64,000 nt of DNA from Modicisalibacter tunisiensis (GCF_020148005.1 NZ_JAGXFD010000001.1:3155733-3219732), one strand, 5' to 3'. Positions 18,441-27,156 are shown, counted from the stretch's first letter. The notes: generated by a model not told the origin, from the sequence alone. Numbers and translations are program-made.

Positions 18441-18487
18441 GGTCGCGAGCCGGAACGCCGGCCCGATCGATCTCGTTTCCCGCTCCA
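18441..18487 (+). repeat. Decayed 3' half of a second tRNA-Gly
   Basis: The 18 bases at 18470-18487 are identical to the 3' end of tRNA-Gly (18389-18406), including CCA, and the nine bases GGTCGCGAG at 18441-18449 repeat 18375-18383. Between them the 5-base T-loop segment is replaced by 20 unrelated bases, and no usable D-arm or anticodon arm precedes it. It looks like a relic of a tandem tRNA-Gly copy, or a scar of recombination at the tRNA 3' end. Confidence 0.7.
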
Positions 18488-18522
18488 TTTCTTGCTTCGG
18501 CAAGAGACGACACGACTCATGA

Positions 18523-18596
18523 GGCTGGATGGCAGAGTGGTTATGCAGCGGACTGCAACTCCGTGTACGCCGGTTCGATTCCGACTCCAGCCTCCA
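18523..18596 (+). tRNA. tRNA-Cys (anticodon GCA)
   Basis: A 74-nt tRNA with CCA. The acceptor GGCTGGA pairs with TCCAGCC, and the anticodon GCA is at 18555-18557 in ACTGCAACT. The T-loop is TTCGATT. It lies between tRNA-Gly and tRNA-Leu as in E. coli glyW-cysT-leuZ. Confidence 0.95.
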
Positions 18597-18638
18597 TTTC
18601 CCCCTTCCCATCACCGGCAATTCGAATCCGCTTGTCAC

Positions 18639-18725
18639 GCCCGGATGGCGAAATTGGTAGACGCAAGGGACTTAAAATCCCTCGGTGGCAACACCGTGCC
18701 GGTTCGAGCCCGGCTCCGGGCACCA
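18639..18725 (+). tRNA. tRNA-Leu (anticodon UAA)
   Basis: An 87-nt class II tRNA with CCA. The acceptor GCCCGGA pairs with TCCGGGC, the anticodon TAA is at 18673-18675 and a long variable arm follows (CTCGGTGGCAACACCGT). It is the last gene of the cluster. Confidence 0.95.
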
Positions 18726-18850
18726 GGCCTGTCAGTGACCGACTTGCCCGAGGCGCCCCGCTCCTGCAAGCCGTCGATCTCCGGCTCGACCTCAGACCTG
18801 TCCCGCATCGCCCTTGGCCCGTCGAGCACGCTTCACCCAGGGAGTGAGCC

Positions 18851-20017
18851 ATGATGGCGCTGCGCCTTCGCGACCCCTACTTCAACTATCATCATCGCCA
18901 TCGCCTGCACGTGCTGCGCACCAGCCTGGCGCTGGTCGTCACCTATGCGCTCATCGAGGGCCTGCAACTGCCCCACGGCAGCTGGGCGCTGGTCAGCGCC
19001 CTGATGGTCATGGGCAACCTGCCGCATATCGGCGGCGTGCTGGACAAGGGATTGCAGCGCCTGCTCGGCACCCTGCTCGGCGCCGTCTGGGGCATCACGC
19101 TCATCCTGATCCCCGACCCGCCGCCGGGCGTGATTCCCGCCTGGACCCTGATCGGCATCGCCATCGCCACCCACGCCACCTTCGCCACCCGCTACGGCTA
19201 CAGCGCCCTGATGTTCGGCATCACCCTGCTGCTGGTGGTCGGCAACGGCGAGCACGAGCTGAGCGTGGGCCTGTGGCGGGCGGCCAATGTCCTGCTGGGC
19301 ACGCTGATCGGCATCGGCGTCACCCTGACGGTACTGCCTCAGAAGGCCACCGACGTCTTCCGCTTCCTGCTGGCCGACAACCTCGACAAGCTGGCACGCC
19401 TCTACCATGCCCACACCGCCAGCGCCGCCGCCATCGATGTCGACACCCGCGAGCTGCTCAAGACCACCACGGCACAACTGGTCAAGCAGCGCGGCCTGGT
19501 CGATGCCATTCATCGCGAAGGCCGGTTGCGCCGCGACGCCCTGGAGGCGATTCTGGCGCTGGAGCGCCGCGTGCTCTCCACGGCCGAGCTGCTGCTGGAA
19601 ACCCACTGGACCACGCGGGAAGGGCACGAGCGTATCGACGCCATGCACGGACTGCGCGAGGAACAGCACCACCTGGCCCGCACGATGGGCACCCTGGCCT
19701 TCCAGATCCGTACCGGGCAGCCCATCGAGCTGCAGGTGCCCCGCTTCGACCTGGATCGCTACGCCCCCCAGGCGATCGCCGCGCGCGGCGTCGACGGGCG
19801 CATGCTCTTCAGCCCCAGCGGCTACCTGTGGCTCAATCGCGAGCTGGCCCGGCTCACGCAGGAACTCAGCCATCACCTCGCCGGCCTGCCGCGGCTGCCC
19901 AGCCAGCGTCTGCGGCGTCGCGCCAGTCATCACACCCTGATCAGCGATGCACGCCGCCTGGCCACCGGCTCGGATCTCGACACTGGAAAAAGGAAGGAGC
20001 CCCATGACGCGCAGTGA
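18851..20017 (+). CDS. FUSC-family inner-membrane protein (aromatic acid exporter-like)
   Basis: The 388-residue protein has about six hydrophobic helices in its first 180 residues (for example HVLRTSLALVVTYALIEGL and GYSALMFGITLLLVV), then a long soluble helical part. This matches FUSC/YccS-like proteins, some of which export aromatic carboxylates. The ATG at 18851 follows GGGAG. Its last 14 bases overlap the nadB start, so the two may share a transcript, though no functional link is evident. Substrate unknown. Confidence 0.8.
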   Translation: MMALRLRDPYFNYHHRHRLHVLRTSLALVVTYALIEGLQLPHGSWALVSALMVMGNLPHIGGVLDKGLQRLLGTLLGAVWGITLILIPDPPPGVIPAWTLIGIAIATHATFATRYGYSALMFGITLLLVVGNGEHELSVGLWRAANVLLGTLIGIGVTLTVLPQKATDVFRFLLADNLDKLARLYHAHTASAAAIDVDTRELLKTTTAQLVKQRGLVDAIHREGRLRRDALEAILALERRVLSTAELLLETHWTTREGHERIDAMHGLREEQHHLARTMGTLAFQIRTGQPIELQVPRFDLDRYAPQAIAARGVDGRMLFSPSGYLWLNRELARLTQELSHHLAGLPRLPSQRLRRRASHHTLISDARRLATGSDLDTGKRKEPHDAQ

Positions 20018-21581
20018 GCATGACGTCCTCGTCATCGGCGGTGGCGCCGCCGGCCTGACCCTGGCCCTCGAACTGGCCGGCCACCGGCACGTCACGCTGC
20101 TGCGCCCGGCCGGCGACGACATCGGCGCCAGCCGCTGGGCCCAGGGCGGCATCGCCGCCGTGCTCGACCCCCGCGACGCCGTGGACGACCATGTCCGCGA
20201 CACCCTGATCGCCGGTGACGGCCTGTGCGACGAGCGCGCCGTGCGCTTCACGGTGACCCACAGCACGGCGGCCATCGAGTGGCTGGTGGCGATGGGCGTG
20301 CCCTTCACGCCGGACACCTCGCCGCAGGCCCCCTACCCCTTCCACCTGACCCGCGAGGGCGGGCACGGCACACGACGCATCATCCATGCCGCCGATGCCA
20401 CCGGCCGGGCACTGGTGCAGACACTGCTGGCGCGAGTCACCGACGACCCGCGCATTCGCCTGCTCGACGACCGTCAGGCCCTGGAACTGGTCGCCGACGA
20501 CCGCGGGGCCTGCCGGGGCGCCCTGTGCCTGACCGCCGAGGGTGGCCACGAGCTGCTCGTCGCCCGCGACGTCGTGCTGGCCACCGGCGGCGCCAGCGGC
20601 CTGTTCCGGCATACCACCAGCCCGACGCCGACCTGCGGCGAAGGCATGGCCATGGCCGCCCGGCTCGGCGCGACCCTCGCCAACCTGGAATTCCAGCAGT
20701 TCCACCCCACCTGCCTGTACGACCCCGAGGGCGAGGCCTTCCTGATCAGCGAGGCGGTACGCGGCGAGGGCGGACGCCTGCGCGACATCCACGGCCGAGC
20801 CTTCATGGCGGACTACGACGCACGCGCCGAACTCGCGCCCCGCGATATCGTCGCCCGGGCCATCCACGCGGAGATGCAGCGCACCCGCGCCACGCATGTG
20901 CTGCTCGATATCACCCACCTGCCCGCGGAACGCATCGCCCACCATTTCCCGACGATCCTGGCACACTGTCGCGCCCGGGGGCTGGACATCACCCGCGAGC
21001 CGATTCCCGTGGTGCCAGCCGCCCATTACAGCTGCGGCGGGATCGCCACCGATCTCGACGGCGCCAGCGACGTACCCCACCTCTACGCGATCGGCGAGGT
21101 CGCCTGCACCGGGCTGCATGGCGCCAACCGCATGGCCAGCAACTCGCTGCTGGAGTGCCTGGTCTTCGCCCGCGCGACCGCCGCCGCCCTGCGCCGGACC
21201 GACGACACGGCGCGACGGGAGCCGCTCGTGCCGAGCTGGCAGGACACCTCGCCCATGCCGGACCAGCAGGCCGACAAGGGGCTCATGGCCCTGCGCGAGA
21301 TCATGAGCGAGGCCGCCGGCATCGTGCGCAGCGACGCCGGGCTTGCAGCGGGCAGCGCCGCTGTCGCCGCGCTGGAAGAGACCTACGCGCCACTGCGGCA
21401 GGACCGCCCACCCAGCGTCGCCGCCACCCGGCTGCAGCAGGCCCTGAGCCTCGCCGCGCTGATGCTGGAGGCGGCCCGCCAGCGGCGCGAATCCCGCGGG
21501 CTGCACTTCAACCGGGACTGTCCGGCACACCTGCCGGGGCCGGCCCGGCCCTCCCGCTCACGCCTGATCCGGCGCCCATAG
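20004..21581 (+). CDS. nadB: L-aspartate oxidase
   Basis: This FAD enzyme oxidises L-aspartate to iminoaspartate for quinolinate and NAD synthesis. The 525 residues start with the dinucleotide-binding VIGGGAAGLTLALEL, contain SRWAQGGIAAV, HTTSPTPTCGEG and the conserved EFQQFHPT, and end with the succinate-dehydrogenase-like helical domain. The ATG at 20004 has AAGGAG upstream; a longer frame starting at 19947 overlaps the FUSC gene more. The 3' end overlaps the convergent ygfX by 24 bases. Confidence 0.95.
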   Translation: MTRSEHDVLVIGGGAAGLTLALELAGHRHVTLLRPAGDDIGASRWAQGGIAAVLDPRDAVDDHVRDTLIAGDGLCDERAVRFTVTHSTAAIEWLVAMGVPFTPDTSPQAPYPFHLTREGGHGTRRIIHAADATGRALVQTLLARVTDDPRIRLLDDRQALELVADDRGACRGALCLTAEGGHELLVARDVVLATGGASGLFRHTTSPTPTCGEGMAMAARLGATLANLEFQQFHPTCLYDPEGEAFLISEAVRGEGGRLRDIHGRAFMADYDARAELAPRDIVARAIHAEMQRTRATHVLLDITHLPAERIAHHFPTILAHCRARGLDITREPIPVVPAAHYSCGGIATDLDGASDVPHLYAIGEVACTGLHGANRMASNSLLECLVFARATAAALRRTDDTARREPLVPSWQDTSPMPDQQADKGLMALREIMSEAAGIVRSDAGLAAGSAAVAALEETYAPLRQDRPPSVAATRLQQALSLAALMLEAARQRRESRGLHFNRDCPAHLPGPARPSRSRLIRRP

Positions 21582-21953
21582 CAGCAGGCGCCGCAGCTGC
21601 CAGCGCTGGCGCGCGTCGGTACTGTCGGGCCAGACCCAGCAGCGGCGCCCGCCGACGCGCACCCCCAGCAGCCAGGGCCCGAGATAGAAGCTCGTCACCC
21701 GCACGGTTTCCCAGCGTCCGGCCCGGTATTGCTGCCAGCCACGCCCCGGGCCCGGCACCCAGCGCAACTGCCAGGTGTCCGCCCGGCGCCACTCGCGCCA
21801 CAGACCCGCAGCCAGGGCCGGTGTCGCCAGCAGCGCCAGCCAGAGCGGCCCGTAGCGGGCCGCCAGCGCCACCACACCGCCGGCCAGCACGGCCGCCAGC
21901 AGTCGCGACAGTCTAGAGGGTGCGATACTGATCGTTACCGGTTGTTTCCGCAT
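21558..21953 (-). CDS. ygfX: YgfX (CptA)-family membrane protein
   Basis: A 131-residue protein with two closely spaced transmembrane helices near residues 15-50 and a short, tryptophan- and arginine-rich cytoplasmic domain, as in YgfX. In enterics ygfX follows sdhE with an overlap; it has been described as a membrane toxin affecting FtsZ and MreB with SdhE as partner. Here the frame overlaps sdhE by up to 41 bases; a GTG at 21938 would shorten the overlap to 26. Assignment is by size, topology and operon. Confidence 0.8.
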   Translation of the reverse strand: MRKQPVTISIAPSRLSRLLAAVLAGGVVALAARYGPLWLALLATPALAAGLWREWRRADTWQLRWVPGPGRGWQQYRAGRWETVRVTSFYLGPWLLGVRVGGRRCWVWPDSTDARQRWQLRRLLLWAPDQA

Positions 21954-22191
21954 ACTCGACGATCATCTTGACGACCCGCCGCAGTGCCGGCTCCTCGGGC
22001 CATTCCCGTCGCATCAGCCACACGAACAGGTCCTGGTCCTCGCACTCGATCAGGGCCTGGTAGGCCTGCTGGTCCGCCGCCTCCAGCGCGGGGTAGCGAT
22101 GCTCGAGAAACGGCAGCAGCAGCAGGTCCAGCTCCCACATGCCGCGCCGTGAATGCCAGTAGAGACGTTTCAGCGTGGACGCTTCACTCAC
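21913..22191 (-). CDS. sdhE: FAD assembly factor SdhE
   Basis: This small helical protein promotes covalent flavinylation of SdhA and FrdA. The signature RRGMWELD (the RGxxE motif) is near residues 13-20, followed by LLLPFLEHRYPAL and the acidic stretch ECEDQDLFVWLM. I prefer the GTG at 22191 (VSEASTLKRLYWHSRRG), giving 92 residues against 88 in E. coli; an ATG at 22293 would add 34 proline-rich, non-conserved residues. It is transcribed with ygfX. Confidence 0.9.
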   Translation of the reverse strand: MSEASTLKRLYWHSRRGMWELDLLLLPFLEHRYPALEAADQQAYQALIECEDQDLFVWLMRREWPEEPALRRVVKMIVEYAETTGNDQYRTL

Positions 22192-22303
22192 CGGGAAAAC
22201 CTCGCTTTGACTGGGTGGAATGTCCGGGCAGTATACCCGAGGCGGTGTACGGACGACATGCGCCGGGGCCGCCGGCACGGTGCGGTCTGACATGGCTAGT
22301 GCG

Positions 22304-22332
22304 TTGTTTTCTCACGACTTGCCGAGTATGCT
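22304..22332 (+). promoter_or_regulatory. Candidate sigma-70 promoter for ihfB
   Basis: TTGTTT (22304-22309) and TATGCT (22327-22332) are exactly 17 bp apart and lie 53 bp before the ihfB start, in the divergent space with sdhE. Confidence 0.5.
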
Positions 22333-22385
22333 GACAAAAACAAAAAGACACGCCCGCAGGCGGGTCAGCCGTGTGGAGACGACCG

Positions 22386-22682
22386 ATGACCAAATCAGAA
22401 TTGATCGAGCAGATCGCCATGCGACAGCCGGAGCTGTCGATCAAGGAAGTCGAAGCCGCCGTACGGATCATCCTCGACGACATCACCAATGCCCTGGCCG
22501 ATGGCGGACGGGTCGAGATCCGCGGCTTCGGCAGCTTCTCGCTTCACTACCGTGAACCCCGCATCGGCCGCAATCCCAAGACCGGCGACCCGGTCGATTT
22601 GGATGGCAAGTTCGTGCCACACTTCAAGCCGGGCAAGGAGCTGCGCGAGCAGGTCGACGCCAGTCGAGCCCTGGGCTACTAG
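22386..22682 (+). CDS. ihfB: Integration host factor subunit beta
   Basis: This DNA-bending protein of the HU/IHF family pairs with IhfA. The 98 residues start [17 protein letters not shown] and contain the DNA-binding arm [28 protein letters not shown] with the intercalating proline (about residue 65). In-frame codons upstream (from GTG at 22371) are not conserved. In most gammaproteobacteria rpsA precedes ihfB; here sdhE is divergent and rpsA is absent. lapA and lapB follow as usual. Confidence 0.95.
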   Translation: MTKSELIEQIAMRQPELSIKEVEAAVRIILDDITNALADGGRVEIRGFGSFSLHYREPRIGRNPKTGDPVDLDGKFVPHFKPGKELREQVDASRALGY

Positions 22683-22719
22683 CCGCTCTGCCCGAGAGAT
22701 CGTCACAAAGGAAACCACT

Positions 22720-23025
22720 ATGCGTTGGCTAAAAGGCCTGCTGCTCGCAATCATACTGCTGGTCGTTCTGCTTCTCGGCATCCTCTTCGCCGTCAACAAC
22801 CAACAGGCGGTCCCCCTGAACCTCATCTGGGTCGAACTCCCGGCCGCGTCCCTCTCGCTGTGGCTGCTGGTCGCCCTGGCCTGCGGCGTGATTCTCGGCA
22901 TGCTGGCCATGACCGGCGTCTACCTGCGCCTGCGCACCCTGCTGACGCGTGCCCAGCGCCACAACCAGCAACAACGCAAGGAACTCGATCGCCTGCGCAT
23001 CCAGGAGTTCAAGGAAATTCCCTAA
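22720..23025 (+). CDS. lapA: LapA (YciS) inner-membrane protein
   Basis: A 101-residue protein with two transmembrane helices (about 4-24 and 43-66) and a basic, glutamine-rich cytoplasmic tail, the DUF1049 pattern that includes NNQQAVPLNLIW. LapA works with LapB to regulate lipopolysaccharide synthesis through LpxC turnover. AAAGGA precedes the ATG at 22720. The lapB ATG begins directly after its stop. Confidence 0.92.
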   Translation: MRWLKGLLLAIILLVVLLLGILFAVNNQQAVPLNLIWVELPAASLSLWLLVALACGVILGMLAMTGVYLRLRTLLTRAQRHNQQQRKELDRLRIQEFKEIP

Positions 23026-24210
23026 ATGCCCGATCTGATGCTGCTGGCCTTGTTGTTGGCGGCAATTGCCATCGGCTGGTGGCTGGGACGTCGCGAGCAG
23101 GGACGCTCGACATCCGCCTCGCCTCCGACGAATCGCCTGTCGCGGGACTATTTCGTGGGGCTCAACTACCTGCTCAACGAGCAGCCCGATCAGGCCATCG
23201 AAACCTTCGTCCAGGCGCTGGAAGTCAACAGCGACACCATCGAGACGCATATCGCCCTCGGCAACCTGTTTCGCCTGCGCGGGGAAGCCGACCGGGCGGT
23301 CAAGATCCATCAGAATCTGCTGGCCCGCCCCGCCCTGACGGCCGGACAGAGCGATCAGGTGCAGCTCGAGCTGGCCCGTGACTTCCTCCACCTGGGCGTG
23401 CTCGATCGCGCCGAGCGGCTGCTGCAGCCCCTGGCGCGGGAATGTCCCGACGAGACTCGCCGCCAGACCGCCAAGCGCCTGCTGGTCGACCTCTACGAAC
23501 GCGAGCGGGAATGGCACAAGGCCCTGGAGACCGCTCACCCCCAGCTGACCCGCCAGGACGCGGCAACGCGCCGGGCCGCCGCCCACTGGCTGTGCGAACT
23601 GGCCGAGCTGGACATGCACTCCGCCAGCCCGGCGCTGGCGCGCAAGAAGCTGCGCCAGGCCCTGAGCATCGACGACCACTGCGTGCGCGCCAACTGGCTG
23701 CTGGCCACCCTGGAGCGCGACACCGGCCACTACAAGCAGCAGATCCGCCTGCTGCAGCGGCTCGCCGAACAGGATCGCGACTTCATCCCCATCATTCTCG
23801 AACCGGCGCGCGATGCCTACCTGAAGCTGGAGGACGAGGACGGCCTGGAGCGCTGCCTGACGCAGTGGATCGAGCGGGCACCGCACATCAGCACCATCAT
23901 CATGCTGGCCCGCCAGATCGAGCAGCATGACGGCCTCGAGGCCGCCGCGCGCTACGTCAGCGAACAGCTGGCACGGACCCCCAGCCTGCGGGGGCTGGAC
24001 TACCTGATGAGTCTCTACCTCGACACCCCCGATCCCGACCAGCGTCAGCCCGTCACCCTGCTCAAGCAGCACACCGCCAAGCTGCTCGAGGCCCGGCCGC
24101 GCTTTCGCTGCCACCGCTGCGGCTTCGCCGGCGGCCAGCTGCACTGGCAGTGTCCGCGCTGCCGCCAGTGGGGCACCACCAAGCCGATCACCGGCCTGGA
24201 GGGCGAGTGA
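23026..24210 (+). CDS. lapB: Lipopolysaccharide assembly protein LapB (YciM)
   Basis: LapB is an inner-membrane TPR protein that recruits LpxC to FtsH and links it with LPS assembly. The 394 residues show an N-terminal transmembrane helix (MLLALLLAAIAIGWWLG), a run of TPR motifs from about residue 45 (YFVGLNYLLNEQPDQAIETF) and a C-terminal rubredoxin-like zinc knuckle (CHRCGF and CPRC). The length equals the family norm (389 in E. coli). The stop is three bases from the convergent pyrF stop. Confidence 0.96.
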   Translation: MPDLMLLALLLAAIAIGWWLGRREQGRSTSASPPTNRLSRDYFVGLNYLLNEQPDQAIETFVQALEVNSDTIETHIALGNLFRLRGEADRAVKIHQNLLARPALTAGQSDQVQLELARDFLHLGVLDRAERLLQPLARECPDETRRQTAKRLLVDLYEREREWHKALETAHPQLTRQDAATRRAAAHWLCELAELDMHSASPALARKKLRQALSIDDHCVRANWLLATLERDTGHYKQQIRLLQRLAEQDRDFIPIILEPARDAYLKLEDEDGLERCLTQWIERAPHISTIIMLARQIEQHDGLEAAARYVSEQLARTPSLRGLDYLMSLYLDTPDPDQRQPVTLLKQHTAKLLEARPRFRCHRCGFAGGQLHWQCPRCRQWGTTKPITGLEGE

Positions 24211-24213
24211 CGC

Positions 24214-24918
24214 TCAGCTGCCGGCCAGCTCGTCCTCGATAGCCGCCAACGCCTCCATCGGCTCATGCGCCTGAGTGACCGGACGTCCTACCACCAGATG
24301 CGTGCTGCCCGACGCCATGGCCCGAGCCGGAGTCAGCACGCGCCGCTGATCGTCGGCGGCCGAGGAGGCCGGGCGGATGCCGGGGGTCACCTTCAGGAAC
24401 TCCGCGCCGCAACTCGCGCTGATCGCCGCCGCCTCCCGGGCCGAGCAGACCACGCCGTCCATGCCGCTGTCCCGGGACAGCCGGGCCAGGCGCTCGACCT
24501 GCTCCGCCGGCTCGCTATCGACCCCCACCTCGGCCAGATCCTGGCGCTCCATGCTGGTCAGCACCGTTACCGCGATCAGATGGGTCGACAGGCCATGCGC
24601 ATCGAGACGTTCGCGGGCCGCCGTCATCATCCGCCGCCCGCCCGAGGCATGCAGGTTGACCATCCAGACGCCCTGCTCGGCCGCGGCCTGCACGGCACCG
24701 GCCACGGTATTGGGAATGTCGTGGAACTTGAGATCCAGAAACACCTCGAACCCCCGGCCATGCAACGCCTCCACCACGGCCGGACCGCTGCGCGTGAACA
24801 ACTCCTTGCCCACCTTGAGCCGGCAGCGACGGGGGTCGAGCTGATCGGCCATGCACAGGGCCGCATCCAGCGAGGCGTAATCCAGGGCGATGATCAACGG
24901 AGAATGAGTGGCGGCCAT
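24214..24918 (-). CDS. pyrF: Orotidine 5'-phosphate decarboxylase
   Basis: This enzyme makes UMP from OMP. The 234 residues contain the catalytic [11 protein letters not shown] (Lys and Asp charge network), ALDYAS at the N-terminus and the phosphate-binding VVGRPVTQA near the end. The ATG at 24918 gives the family length; the frame stays open for another 61 codons without conservation. lapB-pyrF neighbourhood is common, here convergent. Confidence 0.95.
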   Translation of the reverse strand: MAATHSPLIIALDYASLDAALCMADQLDPRRCRLKVGKELFTRSGPAVVEALHGRGFEVFLDLKFHDIPNTVAGAVQAAAEQGVWMVNLHASGGRRMMTAARERLDAHGLSTHLIAVTVLTSMERQDLAEVGVDSEPAEQVERLARLSRDSGMDGVVCSAREAAAISASCGAEFLKVTPGIRPASSAADDQRRVLTPARAMASGSTHLVVGRPVTQAHEPMEALAAIEDELAGS

Positions 24919-25006
24919 GATGACTCCAGCGAGGATGGGGGAAATGTCGCGCAGTATACCAGTCCGGTCGCACCGATCGGACCCTCGCCGAGTCGGCATG
25001 CGCTGA

Positions 25007-25020
25007 CGCTTATATAAGCG
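25007..25020. promoter_or_regulatory. Perfect 14-bp palindrome between pyrF and the ComEA-like gene
   Basis: CGCTTATATAAGCG is its own reverse complement and lies in the divergent intergenic region, 88 bp upstream of pyrF and 113 bp upstream of the ComEA-like gene. It is an AT-rich island in GC-rich sequence and may be an operator or part of a promoter. I know no regulator for it. Confidence 0.45.
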
Positions 25021-25133
25021 ATAGCTTACAAAAAAGGCAGCGATATCGACTGACGCCGCCGCCGGCTTTTCCTTAGCGTTGAAACGACGGGTACGCACCA
25101 TGCCCGCTTACCCGCCGACCACAAGGAGGCCCC

Positions 25134-25403
25134 ATGAAACGCTACCTGACACCCCTGCTGCTCGCCCTTGCCTTGGGCATCGGTGCCGGCGCATCCCAGG
25201 CCCAGGAACCCGCCAGGATCGATATCAACAGTGCCACGGCCGAGCAGCTGGCCACCCTGCCCGGTATCGGTGAGATCCGCGCCCGGGCCATCATCGAGGA
25301 TCGCAAGGCCCACGGCGACTACACGTCCGCCCAGGACCTGACGCGTATCGACGGCATCGGCGAGGCCACGGCCGAGGGCCTCAAGGATCGCCTCGCCTTC
25401 TGA
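25134..25403 (+). CDS. Exported ComEA-family helix-hairpin-helix protein
   Basis: The 89-residue product starts with a signal peptide (KRYLTPLLLALALGIGAGASQA) and then has tandem HhH motifs (INSATAEQLATLPGIGEIRA and LTRIDGIGEATAEGL) that bind DNA non-specifically. It resembles the DNA-binding domain of ComEA and short periplasmic YbaV-like proteins. AAGGAGG precedes the ATG. A role in DNA uptake is possible, and comF is also present in the window, but the short form is widespread in non-competent bacteria. Confidence 0.85.
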   Translation: MKRYLTPLLLALALGIGAGASQAQEPARIDINSATAEQLATLPGIGEIRARAIIEDRKAHGDYTSAQDLTRIDGIGEATAEGLKDRLAF

Positions 25404-25436
25404 TGAGCCAGCCGAGCGCCCTGCACCTGCATACAT

Positions 25437-25472
25437 AAAGAGGGCGTGGCCCGGCGGCCACGCCCTCTTTTC
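25437..25472. terminator. Strong intrinsic terminator
   Basis: The 15-bp arms 25437-25451 and 25456-25470 (AAAGAGGGCGTGGCC and its complement) are perfect around a CGGC loop, followed by T residues. It lies between the convergent ComEA-like and SDR genes and can stop both. Confidence 0.92.
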
Positions 25473-25524
25473 CCTGCCTCGTCGAGCGCCCCTCCCGCCG
25501 GTTCGGCGGAAGGGGTACGGCAAC

Positions 25525-26286
25525 TTACAGCCGCAGGGCGCCATCGCACTCCAGAACACGCCCGCTGAAGTAGGCGTTCTCGAAGATGTAGCGCACGCTG
25601 TCGGCGATATCCTCCGGCTGCCCCAGATGCCCCAGCGGCACACCCTTGGTGATCTTCTCGAGCATGTCCGGGCGCATCGAGGCGGTCATTTCGGTCTCGA
25701 TGAAGCCCGGGGCCACGGCGCCGACGCGAATACCGTGCCGGGCCAGCTCCTTCGCCCAGGTCACGGTCAGCGCCGCCACCCCGGCCTTGGTCGCGGCATA
25801 GTTGCTCTGGCCCATGTTGCCGGCCCGCGAGATGCTCGAGATATTGACGATGACGCCCTTGTGGCCAGCCTCGATCATCTGGCTGGCCGCCTCGCGCCCA
25901 CACAGGAAAACCCCGGTCAGGTTGACATCGAGGACCTGCTGCCACTGCGCCAGCGACATGGTCTTCTCGACCTTGCCCTCCTTGGCCTTGACCAGCAGCC
26001 CATCCCGCGTGATGCCCGCATTGTTGACCAGCCCCGAGACCGGTCCCAGGCGTTCGGCGATGGCGGCGAACGTCTCGGTCACCGAGCCTTCGTCGGCGAC
26101 GTCGGTCACGAAGGGCTCGGCATGAATCCCGCTTTCCTTCAGGCCATCGACGGCCGACTGCAGCGACTCCGCCTCCCGGTCCAGCAGGGCCAGGCGGGCG
26201 CCGTGCGCCCCCAGCATCCTCGCCATGGCCAGACCCAGGCCCCGCGCCCCGCCGGTGATGGCAATAGTGGCACCGTCCAGTTGCAT
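25525..26286 (-). CDS. Short-chain dehydrogenase/reductase, FabG-like
   Basis: A 253-residue NAD(P)-dependent oxidoreductase with TGGARGLG (cofactor loop), NNAG at about residues 88-91, and the catalytic Ser-Tyr-Lys in ISSISRAGNMGQSNYAATKAG. The overall sequence resembles 3-ketoacyl-ACP or acetoacetyl-CoA reductases. It is a single gene divergent from fxsA, so the substrate cannot be fixed. The ATG at 26286 is preceded by GGAG. Confidence 0.88.
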   Translation of the reverse strand: MQLDGATIAITGGARGLGLAMARMLGAHGARLALLDREAESLQSAVDGLKESGIHAEPFVTDVADEGSVTETFAAIAERLGPVSGLVNNAGITRDGLLVKAKEGKVEKTMSLAQWQQVLDVNLTGVFLCGREAASQMIEAGHKGVIVNISSISRAGNMGQSNYAATKAGVAALTVTWAKELARHGIRVGAVAPGFIETEMTASMRPDMLEKITKGVPLGHLGQPEDIADSVRYIFENAYFSGRVLECDGALRL

Positions 26287-26457
26287 GTTGACTCCTCCCT
26301 ACTCCAGCCAGTTTTGTGCACTGCAATATAACCCCAAGATAGCATGGCGGCACGTCAAGGACCATGACACCATGGCCGGAGCCCACCGCGCCGAACGCGC
26401 ACTTGCAATCGGCGCCGATGCCTCCATCTTAACGGCATCCATTGTTCTGGAGCGCTT

Positions 26458-26973
26458 ATGCCGGTTCTGCTCTTCTTTACTCTGTTCGCCCTGCTCGACT
26501 TCGTCATCCTGTTCAGCGTCGGTGCCAAGATCGGCCTGCTGACCACCCTGCTGCTGGTGCTGGGCACCGGTTTCCTGGGCCTGCACCTGATCAAGCGTGA
26601 AGGCGTCGCGACCCTGCGCCGCGCCCAGGAGCGCTTCGCCCGGGGCGAGATTCCCTCGGAGGAGCTGATGACCGGCGCCGCCCTGATCTTCGGCGGCGCC
26701 CTGCTCATGGCCCCGGGCTTTCTCTCGGACACGCTGGGCTTTCTCTGCCTGCTGCCCGGCACGCGCCGCTGGCTGGGGCATCTACTGCAGCGCCTGCCCG
26801 CGCACATGCGCGGCTTCAGCGTCTATACCTACCGCCGCGGCGACGCCGGCTGGCAGGAAAGTTCCCGCCACGAGGCCAATGCCGGGGCCGACGCCGAGCG
26901 CCGCCATGCCCAGCATGGCGAGGACGAACCCCTGGAAGGCGACTTCATTGCCAAGGACGAGCCCCGGCAGTGA
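26458..26973 (+). CDS. fxsA: FxsA-family membrane protein
   Basis: A 171-residue cytoplasmic-membrane protein with hydrophobic helices at about 2-22, 27-47 and 74-102 and the family motif GALLMAPGFLSDTLG. In E. coli FxsA overproduction relieves F-plasmid exclusion of phage T7. The C-terminal tail is charged and variable. It lies directly upstream of groESL, its usual place in gammaproteobacteria. Confidence 0.9.
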   Translation: MPVLLFFTLFALLDFVILFSVGAKIGLLTTLLLVLGTGFLGLHLIKREGVATLRRAQERFARGEIPSEELMTGAALIFGGALLMAPGFLSDTLGFLCLLPGTRRWLGHLLQRLPAHMRGFSVYTYRRGDAGWQESSRHEANAGADAERRHAQHGEDEPLEGDFIAKDEPRQ

Positions 26974-26992
26974 ATTTTTTTCATTTCGGCCC

Positions 26993-27020
26993 CTTGAAAG
27001 CCCTCCGGGCGGCCCCATCA
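26993..27020 (+). promoter_or_regulatory. Heat-shock (sigma-32) promoter of groESL
   Basis: CTTGAAA (26993-26999), a 13-bp spacer and CCCCATCA (27013-27020) match the sigma-32 consensus nearly perfectly. It lies about 140 bp before groES. Confidence 0.88.
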
Positions 27021-27156
27021 AGGGAACAGCCAACGAGCTTCGGCCTTCGTCAGTCGCGCAGGCCTTTGACACCGGGGGGCTTTTGCCCTCCGCCCGTGAG
27101 CCTTGCTCAACAGGGAAATGCATTCTAGTCATGCAACCATCAGGAGAACGTGAGCA

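Noticed and set aside
18389..18487. The duplicated tRNA-Gly 3' end as attL/attR of a resident integrative element
   Set aside because: Only 63 bp separate the repeats and no integrase is nearby; a decayed tRNA copy explains it better.
27061..27100. A second, sigma-70-like promoter for groESL near TTTGACA at about 27064
   Set aside because: No acceptable -10 box at 16-18 bp; the sigma-32 promoter upstream is much clearer.
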